34,614 nt of DNA from a virus: the IMG/VR virus record IMGVR_UViG_3300027857_000044, positions 1 to 34,614 of that record; one strand, written 5' to 3'. This document shows positions 23,238 through 32,683 of the stretch, one piece after another. Below the pieces are notes generated by a model, which did no database searches, had not been told where the DNA came from, and worked only from the letters and a program-made list of their open reading frames with translations. Every line of letters starts with the position of its first letter. Position 1 is the first letter of the stretch. The translations under genes were made by a program, and so were the position numbers.

Positions 23238-26200
23238 GGAAGCGTTTACCATCATGGCGATCATCCGCGCGGTGGATGAGGCCTCCAAGATCATTGAGAA
23301 GATCAACGCCTCGTTCGACTCTCTCGGTGCCGCCGCCGACCGTGCGGCTGAGCAGGCCAAGGCGGCCGGCAGCGTCATCGATGAGAGCCTGTTGCAGACG
23401 GCATCAGGTGCGGATGCGTTGGCCATGGCCTGCATGCGCATGCGCGCCGCCGAGCAGGGCGTGGTGGCGGCCACCGACGAGCAAGCCGCCGCCGAGGACA
23501 ATCTCAAGAACATCATGGCCGCCTCGGTCACCACCGACAAGGCCAAGGCCGACGCGCTGGAGCGTCTTCAGATCGCCACCGACAACGTCACCAAGGCCCA
23601 GGCGGTCGAGGCGGCGGAGGTTGAGCGGTACAACACCATCCAGCGGACCCTGACGGCCCAGCGTCTGGGTGCCATCGGTGCCACCAGCAAGCTCACCGAC
23701 GTCTCTGCCAAGTACGCCAGCACCGTTGATGGCCTCTGGAACGTGTCCAAGTACGCGACGATCGGCGTGGCCGCCATCGGTTATGAGTCCGTCAAGACGG
23801 CGATGTCGTTCCAGCAGTCCATGACCATGATCCGTACCCAGGCTCACGACACCACCGACAACATCAAGGACATGGGCAACGAGCTCATCGCGTTGGCTCC
23901 CAAGGTCGGCATTGGTCCGAACGAGCTGGCTCAGTCCCTGTACCACGTCGCGTCTGCTGGCATCTTTGGCAAGCAGGCCCTTGACGCGGTTCGTCAGGCT
24001 GCGATGGGTACTCAGATCGGTGCGGGTAACCTGGAGTCCACGACCCAGGCGATGATCGCCGTCATGAGCTCTGGTATCGGCGTCATGGGTGGCATGGGCA
24101 ATGCGATGGCGTCGCTGAACGCCATCGTTGGTACCGGTGACATGCGTATGAGCCAGCTCACCGCAGCCATGGGTACCGGCATCCTGCCAGCCGCCAAGTC
24201 GGCTGGTCTCACCCTGACAGATGTCGGTGCGGCCCTGGCGACTTTGACCGACAACGCCACTCCCGCCAACGAGGCTGCCACCCGACTGAAGACCACGTTC
24301 AGCATGATGGCCGGCCCATCTCAGCAGGCACAGAAGGCGCTGCGGCTGATCGGCATGACCGGCACCCAGATGGCTGATGACATGAGGAAGCCGAACGGCC
24401 TGCTGGTCGCCCTTCAGGACCTGAAGGATCACCTCAACAAGCCGATCACAGGTAATCAGTTCACCGGCAGCGTCAAGGGCACAACCACCAGTCTCGAGAA
24501 CCTCGGACTCTCCGCCATCAAGTCCGGTGACCTCATCGGCAAGATGGGTATCGGTGGTGCCCAGGCCGTCATCCAGCTGACCAAGTTCGGCCTCACCGTT
24601 CAGCAGGCCATCGCCTTGGTCGGCAAGCTCGGCCCGAACGCCGCTCAGCAGGGCATCATCCTCTCCAAGGCGTTCGGTGGCGGCCGCACCTCGGCCAGCA
24701 TCCTGACGCTGCTCGGTGAGATGGACAAGCTCAAGGCCAAGTACCCGGCCATCACCCAGGGTGCCAAGGAGTTCGGCAGCGACTGGGAGCAGACCACCAA
24801 GACGGCCGTCTTCCAGGGGAAGTCGGTCAAGGCATCGATCGAGGCCATGGGCACCGCCCTGGGCACGGCGCTTCTGCCGATGGTGCAGAAGCTCCTGGGC
24901 TACATCCTTCAGATCCTCGGTCCGATGGTGCAGTGGGTGACCACCCACCAGAAGCTGGCCGCGCAGATCCTGATGGTCGTCGGTGCCATCGGCATGTTCA
25001 TCGGCTATCTCAAGATGGCCATGGGCATCGCCAAGGGCTTCACCGCCGTCATGGCACTGCTCGACATCGAGATGGACGCCAACCCGATCGGCCTGGTGAT
25101 CGCCGCCATCGGGCTCCTGGTCATCGGCTTCATCTATCTCTGGACCCACGTCAAGGGCTTCCGTGACTTCTTCATCGGCGCCTGGAACGTGATCAAGACC
25201 GTGACCATGGCCGTGGTTCATGCTCTGGTCGACGTGTGGAAGTTCATGGTGTCCGTGTTCAACGTGGTCTGGGGCGCGCTCAAGGTCGCCTTCAACGCGT
25301 TGGTCAGCGCGGTCAAGACGGTCTGGGATGCTCTGGTCACCGCCTGGGACGCCATCGTCAGTGTCACCACCGCGGTCTGGGACGGCATCACCGGCTTCTT
25401 CAAGAAGTGGTGGCCACTCCTTCTGCTGATCTTCGCCACGCCCATTGCGCTGCTGATCGGCCTCTGGAATCACTGTCACACCGCCATCGAGAACACCGCC
25501 AGGACGGTGTGGAACGCCATCAAGGGCTTCTTCAGCACGGTCTGGAACTTCCTGGTCGCTGCCGCCAAGTTCGCCTGGAACATGATCAAGCTTTTGATCA
25601 TCAAGCCGGTCCAGGACGTGTGGAACTTCATCCAGCCGGCCATCCACGGGTTGATGAGCTTCCTCAGCACCATGTGGAACATGGGCGTCAACGACGTCAA
25701 GGCGATCTGGGCGTTCCTCTACAAGTGGCTGGTCAAGCCGTTCGAGGACGCGTGGAACTACTTCAACGGGTTCTTGGACAAGTTCACTCAGATCGGCGTC
25801 GACATCATCAACGGCATCGTGAGTGGTCTGCAGAGCGCCTGGAACTGGCTGTCGAGCACCATCAGCAACATCGCCAACGGCGCACTGAAGATCGCCAAGA
25901 ACATCCTCGGCATCGGCTCTCCGTCGAAGAGGTTCGCTGACGAGGTCGGTAAGTGGATCCCTCACGGCATCGCCAAGGGCATCCAGGATCACGCTCACGT
26001 GGTTCACGCGGCGGTGTCCAAGCTGACCAAGGGTCTGCCGGGTGCGGCGATCAACATGGCCAGTGAGCTCGGCACGATCCAAAGCAAGGTTCAGATCTCT
26101 CCACTCACCAACACCGGCATCGGCGCTGGCGCCGGCGCCGCTCAGGGGCCGGCCGTCCTGATCGACATGCGCGGATCTCAGCTCATGAGCGACAAGGACT

Positions 26201-26280
26201 ACGACGTGCTGGCTGACCGTCTCGGCCGTCGTCTTGCCACCCGGATCCTGCCGGCTGGCGGCGTTCGAATCAGGATGTGA
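23224..26280 (+). CDS. Tail tape measure protein
   Basis: 1018 residues, GTG start with GAGGAGG upstream. It sets tail length; at about 0.15 nm per residue a tail near 150 nm is expected (inference). N-terminal coiled coil (ASKIIEKINASFDSLGAAADRAAEQAK), a central MSFQQSMTMIRTQAHDTTDNI region typical of tape measures, then hydrophobic segments about residues 560-645 and tryptophan-rich repeated helices with W...I/V spacing about 650-900. The near-C-terminal GIGSPSKRFADEVGKWIPHGI is a classic tape measure motif. No lysozyme or peptidase domain is obvious. Confidence 0.95.
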   Translation: MAGAREAFTIMAIIRAVDEASKIIEKINASFDSLGAAADRAAEQAKAAGSVIDESLLQTASGADALAMACMRMRAAEQGVVAATDEQAAAEDNLKNIMAASVTTDKAKADALERLQIATDNVTKAQAVEAAEVERYNTIQRTLTAQRLGAIGATSKLTDVSAKYASTVDGLWNVSKYATIGVAAIGYESVKTAMSFQQSMTMIRTQAHDTTDNIKDMGNELIALAPKVGIGPNELAQSLYHVASAGIFGKQALDAVRQAAMGTQIGAGNLESTTQAMIAVMSSGIGVMGGMGNAMASLNAIVGTGDMRMSQLTAAMGTGILPAAKSAGLTLTDVGAALATLTDNATPANEAATRLKTTFSMMAGPSQQAQKALRLIGMTGTQMADDMRKPNGLLVALQDLKDHLNKPITGNQFTGSVKGTTTSLENLGLSAIKSGDLIGKMGIGGAQAVIQLTKFGLTVQQAIALVGKLGPNAAQQGIILSKAFGGGRTSASILTLLGEMDKLKAKYPAITQGAKEFGSDWEQTTKTAVFQGKSVKASIEAMGTALGTALLPMVQKLLGYILQILGPMVQWVTTHQKLAAQILMVVGAIGMFIGYLKMAMGIAKGFTAVMALLDIEMDANPIGLVIAAIGLLVIGFIYLWTHVKGFRDFFIGAWNVIKTVTMAVVHALVDVWKFMVSVFNVVWGALKVAFNALVSAVKTVWDALVTAWDAIVSVTTAVWDGITGFFKKWWPLLLLIFATPIALLIGLWNHCHTAIENTARTVWNAIKGFFSTVWNFLVAAAKFAWNMIKLLIIKPVQDVWNFIQPAIHGLMSFLSTMWNMGVNDVKAIWAFLYKWLVKPFEDAWNYFNGFLDKFTQIGVDIINGIVSGLQSAWNWLSSTISNIANGALKIAKNILGIGSPSKRFADEVGKWIPHGIAKGIQDHAHVVHAAVSKLTKGLPGAAINMASELGTIQSKVQISPLTNTGIGAGAGAAQGPAVLIDMRGSQLMSDKDYDVLADRLGRRLATRILPAGGVRIRM

Positions 26281-26288
26281 GGTAGCTC

Positions 26289-27689
26289 ATGCCGATGCCG
26301 GCCAGTCCGAACCTCACCTTCACGGTCACCCCACCGAACAGTGGCTCCACCGACTACACCGCCAACCTGGTGTGGGGTGGGGCTGCCAACCAGATGACGA
26401 TCAACCAGAACTTCGGCCGCCAGGGGGACACCGCCAACTTCCCCCTGGTGGACGAGTTCACCAACACCCCGAACTTCCACATCCCGGTGATGAGCCAGGT
26501 CAAGCTGGTTGATCACACCGCGAACAAGACCCTCTTCGCCGGGGTGTGCAACAACCCCACCCTGGTGGTGGAGAGCCCGAACAAGAACGAGTGGAACCTC
26601 CAGTGCACGGACTATGCGTACTACGCGGACAACGCCATCGTGCACGGCACCTTCATCGGGTTGACGGCGGACCAGATCGTGGTCGCTCTCACCAAGCAGG
26701 CGAACTGTGGCATCACCGCCAAGACCATCGCCAACGGTGGGTTCGTCGCGCCCGGACCGGTGCTGCCCGCGTTCGTGCAGAACTACGACACCTTGTCGAA
26801 CGTATGGCGGAAGCTGGCACAGCAGGCCGGCCAGGTGACGCCGTACGGCTGGTACGTCGACGAGAACCGTAACCTCCACTTCTACGACGCCACCACGGCG
26901 ATCAGCAGCGGGGTGACGTTCACAACCAGCCCCACGACGGCCGGCCTGGGGTCCACCACCCAGGGTCACTTTCTCTACGAGAGCTTCAACTACGAGTGGG
27001 ACGGCACCAGCATCAGGAACCGTATCCTGGTTCAGGGTGCCAACCAGACGATCTACTTCGGCTCCACCACCAAGAACAAGCCCACCGACACCTGGGTCGG
27101 CAACGGCAGCCAGACCTCGTTCGCGCTCAGGTACACCGTCACCGGCTCACCTCAGCTGAGCCTGGGTGGCAAGTTCGTCAGCGTGACGGTGGTCAACGCT
27201 GGCGCGCAGTCCACCGACAAGTACCGCGTCCAGCAGAACGCGGTGGGTGGCTGGTTCTTGGTCTTCGCCAGCCCACCGTCCAACGGCACGGTGATCAAAA
27301 TCTGGTACGACTACCTGATCCCGATCGTGGCTCAGGCCAACGATCACCCCAGCCAGGTGCAGTACAACGGACCGAATGGCGGGGTGTTCACCGAGTACAT
27401 CCTGGACACCTCACTGTCCACGGTGCCGATGGCCTTCAACCGGGCACAGCGAGAGCGCCAGGAGTACGCCTTCGCCGCAGAGCGGATCACCTTCAACACA
27501 GACGAGTCATTCTTCGGCTGGGTTCGTGCTGGTGAAACGTGTAAGATCACTAACGCGCTCATCCCCGACGCCGGGAACAACTACAACCTGGGCATCACCA
27601 ACGCCACGTTCATCGTGACGGGCAACAGCGTCCAGTTCGTGGAGCAGGGTGGCTACCGTCAGTCGCAGATCACCGCCGTTCGACTGTAG
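26289..27689 (+). CDS. Minor tail protein, probable baseplate hub / tail tip
   Basis: 466 residues, ATG at 26289 after GAGGT; a second ATG six bases later is possible. A gp27-like hub layout is suggested: SQVKLVDHTANKTLFAGVCNNPTLVVESPNKNEWNLQCTDYAYYAD (a domain that binds the tape measure or tube end), TADQIVVALTKQANCGITAK, then YDTLSNVWRKLAQQAGQVTPYGWYVDENRNLHFYD. It is the first gene after the tape measure; no separate distal tail protein gene lies between them. Function from order and pattern. Confidence 0.75.
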   Translation: MPMPASPNLTFTVTPPNSGSTDYTANLVWGGAANQMTINQNFGRQGDTANFPLVDEFTNTPNFHIPVMSQVKLVDHTANKTLFAGVCNNPTLVVESPNKNEWNLQCTDYAYYADNAIVHGTFIGLTADQIVVALTKQANCGITAKTIANGGFVAPGPVLPAFVQNYDTLSNVWRKLAQQAGQVTPYGWYVDENRNLHFYDATTAISSGVTFTTSPTTAGLGSTTQGHFLYESFNYEWDGTSIRNRILVQGANQTIYFGSTTKNKPTDTWVGNGSQTSFALRYTVTGSPQLSLGGKFVSVTVVNAGAQSTDKYRVQQNAVGGWFLVFASPPSNGTVIKIWYDYLIPIVAQANDHPSQVQYNGPNGGVFTEYILDTSLSTVPMAFNRAQRERQEYAFAAERITFNTDESFFGWVRAGETCKITNALIPDAGNNYNLGITNATFIVTGNSVQFVEQGGYRQSQITAVRL

Positions 27690-27697
27690 GAGGTACC

Positions 27698-27907
27698 GTG
27701 CCTGGTGTGTTTCGGCCGTACACCCTGGTCGACGTTCTCGGAACGATCAACGGTCAGTCCACCCAGCAGACCGGTGACATCATCAACGGCCTCGGCAGCT
27801 TTGCGGAGACGGACGAGCAGGCCACGGTGACCGACAAGGCGGTGGCCACTGCCCAGCTCAACCCGACCTGGGACAACGGAACGTGGGGAACACTCATATG
27901 GAACTGA
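27698..27907 (+). CDS. Small minor tail protein
   Basis: 69 residues, GTG after GGAGG. Begins VFRPYTLVDVLGTINGQSTQQTGDIINGLGSF and ends NPTWDNGTWGTLIWN. It overlaps the next ATG region by 10 bases. A small tail-tip component is likely from position; sequence itself is not recognised. Confidence 0.6.
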   Translation: MPGVFRPYTLVDVLGTINGQSTQQTGDIINGLGSFAETDEQATVTDKAVATAQLNPTWDNGTWGTLIWN

Positions 27908-28494
27908 GGCCGGCCAGCGGGATCGGGTTCCACGGACATCTGTCCATCACCAGCGTCGACAGTGACTGGTTCTATGACCAGGACCGCACCGACGCGTTGA
28001 CCATGATGAACCCACCCGACTCGGTGATCAGTGACCGCATGGAGGGTGACAACGTGGTGACCACGAACGGCACCACCGTTCTGGTCAACTCCATCATCTG
28101 GTCCGGGATCCAGGACCAGGCGTCCAACCTGGGCGTCACCACTCCCACCTACCTGACCCCGCTCTGGGGCGCGGTCGGCAGCGGGGCCGGCACGGTAAGC
28201 GCCAGCGACACCCTGCTCTTCTCCGAGCTGGGGCGAGTGACGGTGGGCGCTGGCGCCTCGGTGCCGGCCACCCCGACGCTGCCGGCTCAGTTCACGTGGC
28301 TGTTCTACTTCCCCAACCCCACCACCACCTGGACGATCACTGAGGCTGGGGTCTTCGCCAACGGCACGAGCAGCAACGCCACGGTGGCCACGGCTGGCAC
28401 CCTGATGGACCACTGGGCCTTCACCCCCACGGTGACCGTCCCCACCACCGACACCGCGATCCTTCAGGCCACCTTCATTCTGACCGGGATGTGA
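27898..28494 (+). CDS. Minor tail / baseplate protein
   Basis: 198 residues. I chose ATG 27898 because GGGGA lies 8 bases before it; an in-frame GTG at 27883 is the other option. Beta-rich with a jelly-roll-like tail (ATPTLPAQFTWLFYFPNPTTTWTITEAGVFANG). The motif ITEAGVF with NGTSSNATVATAG resembles baseplate wedge or tip proteins that end in ITEAGLF-type motifs. Likely a tip attachment protein for the fibres that follow. Confidence 0.65.
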   Translation: MELRPASGIGFHGHLSITSVDSDWFYDQDRTDALTMMNPPDSVISDRMEGDNVVTTNGTTVLVNSIIWSGIQDQASNLGVTTPTYLTPLWGAVGSGAGTVSASDTLLFSELGRVTVGAGASVPATPTLPAQFTWLFYFPNPTTTWTITEAGVFANGTSSNATVATAGTLMDHWAFTPTVTVPTTDTAILQATFILTGM

Positions 28495-28497
28495 TCG

Positions 28498-29247
28498 ATG
28501 AGCGTCGTCCCCACCTGGCTGGCCGCCGTTGCCAAGCAGCGGGGTGACGCTGGCCTTGTCAATCAGTTCCTGGTCAACCACTCCACCAACCTGGTGTGGA
28601 GCAACGGGGTCATCCAGGACGGTCAGCAGACCGGCACCGGCACCTACATCGACACTCTCAACCAGTGGCTGGCCATCTCCACCACCACCGGAGCGAGCCA
28701 GACGGTTCTCGGCTCAGTGTCCATCCAGGTGTCGACGTTCGGTGGCTCACCGACCCTGCCACTGATCCCATCTCTGACGGTCAGCCTGTACGCGGACGCG
28801 GCCGGCCTGCCCACCGGCTCTGCCCTGGCCTCCGCCACGGTCTCCAGCAACTACGTCTACAGCGCCCCGTTCTGGGTGTCGATCCCACTGACGGCCACGG
28901 TCACCCCCTCGACCGTCTACCACTACGTGATCGCCATCACCGGAACGGCCAACCACTACTTTCTACTGCAGAAGTCGAACCAGCTCACCGGTGCCGCAAC
29001 GTCACCTGACGGCGTCACCTGGACGTCCTCGACCTTCGGATTGATGTACCGAACGTATGATGCGAGCGCTGGTGGTCAGCTCAACTCCGTGACTGAAGAC
29101 AGTGGCAACCTGCTGATCAACTACACCTACAACGCGCTGAGTCAGATCACCGGCTACACGCAGTTCACCCTGGCACAGGATGGCACGTTCCTGCAGACCA
29201 GCGGTACGATCACCTATACGAATGGCCTGCCGACGGGAGTGAGCTGA
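28498..29247 (+). CDS. Tail fibre protein, copy A of a repeated module
   Basis: 249 residues, ATG at 28498, 3 bases after the previous stop. Segments LVNQFLVNHSTNLVWSN, LTVSLYADAAGLPTGSALASATVSS and LLQKSNQLTGAATSPDGVTWTSSTFGLMYRTYD match the protein at 30986-31738 in the same order. A carbohydrate-binding-like beta sandwich is suggested. The C-terminal part (LLINYTYNALSQITGYTQFTLAQDGTFLQTSGTITYTNGLP) carries a distinct end domain. Probably a fibre that binds the host surface. Confidence 0.75.
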   Translation: MSVVPTWLAAVAKQRGDAGLVNQFLVNHSTNLVWSNGVIQDGQQTGTGTYIDTLNQWLAISTTTGASQTVLGSVSIQVSTFGGSPTLPLIPSLTVSLYADAAGLPTGSALASATVSSNYVYSAPFWVSIPLTATVTPSTVYHYVIAITGTANHYFLLQKSNQLTGAATSPDGVTWTSSTFGLMYRTYDASAGGQLNSVTEDSGNLLINYTYNALSQITGYTQFTLAQDGTFLQTSGTITYTNGLPTGVS

Positions 29248-29248
29248 C

Positions 29249-30985
29249 ATGCCGTACCTGGTGGGCTACGTCACGCCCCAGGACTTTGGGGCCGTTGGCA
29301 ACAACGTGGCTGACGACACCACCGCCGTTCAGAGCGCGATCAACGCGGTCTCTGCGAGCGGTGGCACCCTGTTCATCCCGATGGGGACGTACAAGCTTTC
29401 CAGCGCGCTCACCGGTCTGGCCGGCTGCAGCATCCTCGGTGCCGGTCCCGGCATCAGCATCCTGAACCAGACGTCCACCACGGCAAACGGCATCACGTAC
29501 AACCCGGCGTCCACTCTCCAGTACCTGTCGATCTCTAACCTGACGATCCAGGGACCGAGCTCCGGCTCCGGGGTTGGTTTGCTGCTGGAGTCCAACAGTG
29601 GGGCGGGCACCGTTCTGTCGGTGTCCGTCAACAACGTGCTGATCTACAACTTCGGCAGCCACGGTCTTCAGCTCAACAACGGGACCGCCTCTGAGATCAA
29701 CGCGTGCAACGTCACCAACGTCGGTGGCCACTGCTACTTCATCAACGGTGGCACCGGCAACGTGGTGTCGAGCTGCTACGCGGGTGGTGGCACGACCACC
29801 CAGCAGGGGTACCAGGTCACCAACGCCTCTTACGTCGCGATCGATGGCTGCAAGGCGTTCGCCACCGCCGGAGGTTACCAGGTCACCGGTGGCTCCGCCT
29901 GTCAGCTTACGAGCTGTGGAGCTGACACGATCGTCGCGGCCAACGGTCAGGACGGCTCCAGCTTCAAGATCAACGGTGGCACCGTCCACGCGATCTCCAG
30001 CTGCTACAGCAACGTCAACAGGGCGAAGGCGTTCTACATCACCGGCTCCGCCGTCGCAGCCAGCCTGTACGGTGTGCAGGAGTTCGCCCCTGGGGCCGGC
30101 GTGACGGCCGGCATCCAGGTCGACTCCGGCTCCACCGCTCTGGCAGCTGAGTGGAGCACCGTCACCGCCAACACCTTCATCGGTGGCACCACCACTCAGA
30201 TCCAGGGTGGCCAGGTAACGGCGATCGGTCCGTTCACAGTTCAGCCCACGGCGGCCGGCAACACCGTTCTCTCGTCCAACGTCAACGCCACCGACGCCTT
30301 CGACCGCCTTCGTATTCTCGGCTCCGGTCAGATCGCGATAGGCCCCGGCACCGCCACCCGCGACGTGTTCCTCACTCGCGCAGCGCTTGGCATCATGTCC
30401 GTCCAGCCCACCCTTCTGGTCGGCTCTCAGACGGCGCTGGGTGACAACGGTGTGGGTGAGATCCAGCTCGCCGACGCCACCACCAAGCCGACGTCCTCGC
30501 CCACCGCCGGCACAACGATCTTCTCGCAGTCCGGCAGCGCGCTGCCGCTGGTGGCCTTCACTCCCAACGGCCTCAAGCAGTCGCTGATCGACGCGGTGTT
30601 CGTGCTCACCGGCTCTAACACCACCTTCACCCTGGCTGCTCAGACGGCGACGACGATCGCCCTCGCGGTGGAGTCCTCGGCAACGTACATCATGGAGTCG
30701 GTGGAGATCATCTCCAACACCACCGGCAACACCACGTTCTCGTGGACCGGTCCAACCGGTGCAACCATGCAGTGGAACGACACAACGGCCAGCCTGGACT
30801 ACACCTCCACGATCGGTGGCCTCGGTTTCGTCTGGCCGTCCAACGCCGGCACCCGCATGGTCATCCACAAGGGCTACCTGGTCACCTCCTCAACGGCTGG
30901 AACTCTGACCCTGACCATCGGGGTAAGTGCCGGCACTACCACGCTGTTCACCGGTTCCTACCTCAAGCTGACCAGGGTGAAGTAG
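29249..30985 (+). CDS. Tailspike with pectate-lyase-type beta-helix
   Basis: 578 residues. Residues 12-60 (DFGAVGNNVADDTTAVQSAINAV, then GGTLFIPMGTYKLSS) are the standard start of a pectate-lyase-superfamily right-handed beta-helix, followed by repeated coils to about residue 330 with short xxxIxGxxxxxxNxI rungs. The C-terminal about 150 residues form a separate beta domain (ESSATYIMESVEIISNTTGNTTFSWTGPTG, ending SYLKLTRVK). Such spikes bind and often cut capsule or wall polysaccharide. Catalytic residues cannot be named from sequence alone. The ATG is one base after the previous stop. Confidence 0.85.
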   Translation: MPYLVGYVTPQDFGAVGNNVADDTTAVQSAINAVSASGGTLFIPMGTYKLSSALTGLAGCSILGAGPGISILNQTSTTANGITYNPASTLQYLSISNLTIQGPSSGSGVGLLLESNSGAGTVLSVSVNNVLIYNFGSHGLQLNNGTASEINACNVTNVGGHCYFINGGTGNVVSSCYAGGGTTTQQGYQVTNASYVAIDGCKAFATAGGYQVTGGSACQLTSCGADTIVAANGQDGSSFKINGGTVHAISSCYSNVNRAKAFYITGSAVAASLYGVQEFAPGAGVTAGIQVDSGSTALAAEWSTVTANTFIGGTTTQIQGGQVTAIGPFTVQPTAAGNTVLSSNVNATDAFDRLRILGSGQIAIGPGTATRDVFLTRAALGIMSVQPTLLVGSQTALGDNGVGEIQLADATTKPTSSPTAGTTIFSQSGSALPLVAFTPNGLKQSLIDAVFVLTGSNTTFTLAAQTATTIALAVESSATYIMESVEIISNTTGNTTFSWTGPTGATMQWNDTTASLDYTSTIGGLGFVWPSNAGTRMVIHKGYLVTSSTAGTLTLTIGVSAGTTTLFTGSYLKLTRVK

Positions 30986-31738
30986 ATGACCGGTGCCGTC
31001 GCTCAGTATCTGGCCGCCGCTGCCGGCCAGCCTCCGCTGGCTCAGCAGATCAACCAGTTCTTCAGCAATCACCCGACCACGTACATCTGGGCCGGCAACC
31101 TGCAGGCGAACCAGAGTACCGCTGGCACCGGCTCCACGACCAGCAACGGTCTCTACATCGCTCAGTCGTTTGCCACTGCCGCCAGCCAGACGACCATCGG
31201 CTATATCGGCGTCGACATGCAGGTCACCGTCAGCAGCGGCTCCGTCCTGGGGCCGCTGACCATCGGGATCTACGCCAACGCCGCCGGCGCTCCCACTGGC
31301 TCCGCTCTGGTCAGTAACACCTTCACGGTGGAGTACTGCTTCTCTCAGGGCACCTTCACGTACGTTCCCATGTACGTCAGTGGCCTCACTCCCAGCACCA
31401 CGTACTGGATCGTGACCAATCCGCAGGGTACCGGCGTCGGTGGCGCCGACTACCCGTGGATGAAGTCCAACCAGGCATCGGGAACCTCCACGAGTACCAA
31501 CGGCACCACCTGGACCGCACAGACGTACGGCTCCATGTACCAGGTGTACGATCAGGCAGCGACCGGCAACATCACCTTCATCTATGAGGATGGTGGCGCT
31601 CGCCAAACCTACCTGGGCTTCAATGCCAGCGGTCAGATCACCCGCTTTGACGAGTACACCACTCTTCAGGGTGGCGGATACCTGCAGAGCACAAGGGCCT
31701 TGACCTACAGCAACGGCTTTCTTCTGGCGGTGACGTAG
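30986..31738 (+). CDS. Tail fibre protein, copy B of the repeated module
   Basis: 250 residues, ATG immediately after the tailspike stop. Parallels copy A: INQFFSNHPTTYIWAG, LTIGIYANAAGAPTGSALVSNTFTV, PWMKSNQASGTSTSTNGTTWTAQTYGSMYQVYD, and a C-terminal FIYEDGGARQTYLGFNASGQITRFDEYTTLQGGGYLQSTRALTYSNGF. Copies A and B flank the tailspike, indicating duplication and diversification. Confidence 0.8.
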   Translation: MTGAVAQYLAAAAGQPPLAQQINQFFSNHPTTYIWAGNLQANQSTAGTGSTTSNGLYIAQSFATAASQTTIGYIGVDMQVTVSSGSVLGPLTIGIYANAAGAPTGSALVSNTFTVEYCFSQGTFTYVPMYVSGLTPSTTYWIVTNPQGTGVGGADYPWMKSNQASGTSTSTNGTTWTAQTYGSMYQVYDQAATGNITFIYEDGGARQTYLGFNASGQITRFDEYTTLQGGGYLQSTRALTYSNGFLLAVT

Positions 31739-32205
31739 TGACCTTCACGGGTGATGTTCTCAACGCCGCCTGGGCCTCATTCTATCTCAACCACCCGGTC
31801 TTCCAGGTGACCCAGAACGTCGCTCAGACCTACACCACCGGCGTTACGACCACCGTCAACTGGACCAACCTCCAGTTCGACAACTACACCGGTGGCAGTC
31901 TGGTGAACAACAACTACGTCATCCAAATTCCGGGTTGGTACCGTTGCTCGGTGCTTTATCATTTCACCGGCAACACCGCTGGTGTTCGCTACGTTGATGC
32001 CGTCAAGAATGGCGTCGCTCAGATCTTCTTCGCCAACCGCACTGGCATGGCCGGCGTTTCCTCGTGTGGCATGGATGGTCTGATCCAGTGCGTTGCTGGT
32101 GACGTCATCTCGATCGAGGCTCAGCAGAACAGCGGCGGCAACCTGGCCTCATTCATCAGTGCCAGCTACGTCCCATCTTGGACGTTGGAGTGGATCAGGA
32201 GCTGA
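31738..32205 (+). CDS. Jelly-roll tail fibre, tandem copy 1
   Basis: 155 residues, GTG sharing a base with the previous stop (TAGTG). FQVTQNVAQTYTTGVTTTVNWTNLQFDNYTGG, IPGWYRCSVLYHF, GVRYVDAVKNG and MDGLIQCVAGDVISIEAQQNSGG are the framework of a C1q/TNF-like jelly roll, used by phages as host-binding tips. The two following genes are paralogues. Confidence 0.75.
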   Translation: MTFTGDVLNAAWASFYLNHPVFQVTQNVAQTYTTGVTTTVNWTNLQFDNYTGGSLVNNNYVIQIPGWYRCSVLYHFTGNTAGVRYVDAVKNGVAQIFFANRTGMAGVSSCGMDGLIQCVAGDVISIEAQQNSGGNLASFISASYVPSWTLEWIRS

Positions 32206-32206
32206 C

Positions 32207-32683
32207 GTGCCAGAGGGTCTGACGCTGTTCAACCAGCTCGATATCCAATTCCATAACACAAAGCCGCTGTTCCAGGTGAAGCAAACGGTGACCCAGTCGG
32301 TGACAAACAACACGGTCACCACCGTGGCGTTCGACACCGTGGTCTATGACAGCCACAGCGGCTTCAACAACATCACCGACACCTACACGGTGCAGGTGGC
32401 CGGCTGGTACTGGGTGTCGGTGCTGCTGGAGTACCAGACCAACAGCACCGGCATTCGCACCGTCAGGGTGAACCAGAACGGCACCGGCAGCAGTCTGCTC
32501 ATTCACACCATGACCCCGAACGCCGCTGGCAACTCCGCTGGCTGCTACATGACGGGGCCGATCAAGTGTGCGATCGGTGACACCATCAAGATCGAGACGG
32601 TGCAAACGAGTGGCGGTGCCCTGGGAACTCAGGTGACGGGTGGCTACATCAACAGCTTCTCGTTGGATTGGATGCACCGATGA
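32207..32683 (+). CDS. Jelly-roll tail fibre, tandem copy 2
   Basis: 158 residues. GTG at 32207 (VPEGLTLFNQLDIQF) is preferred because it follows the upstream stop by one base and gives a start matching its paralogues. FQVKQTVTQSVTNNTVTTVAFDTVVYDSHSG, VAGWYWVSVLLEYQ and IRTVRVNQNG align with copy 1; GPIKCAIGDTIKIETVQTSGG aligns with the later part. Confidence 0.75.
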   Translation: MPEGLTLFNQLDIQFHNTKPLFQVKQTVTQSVTNNTVTTVAFDTVVYDSHSGFNNITDTYTVQVAGWYWVSVLLEYQTNSTGIRTVRVNQNGTGSSLLIHTMTPNAAGNSAGCYMTGPIKCAIGDTIKIETVQTSGGALGTQVTGGYINSFSLDWMHR

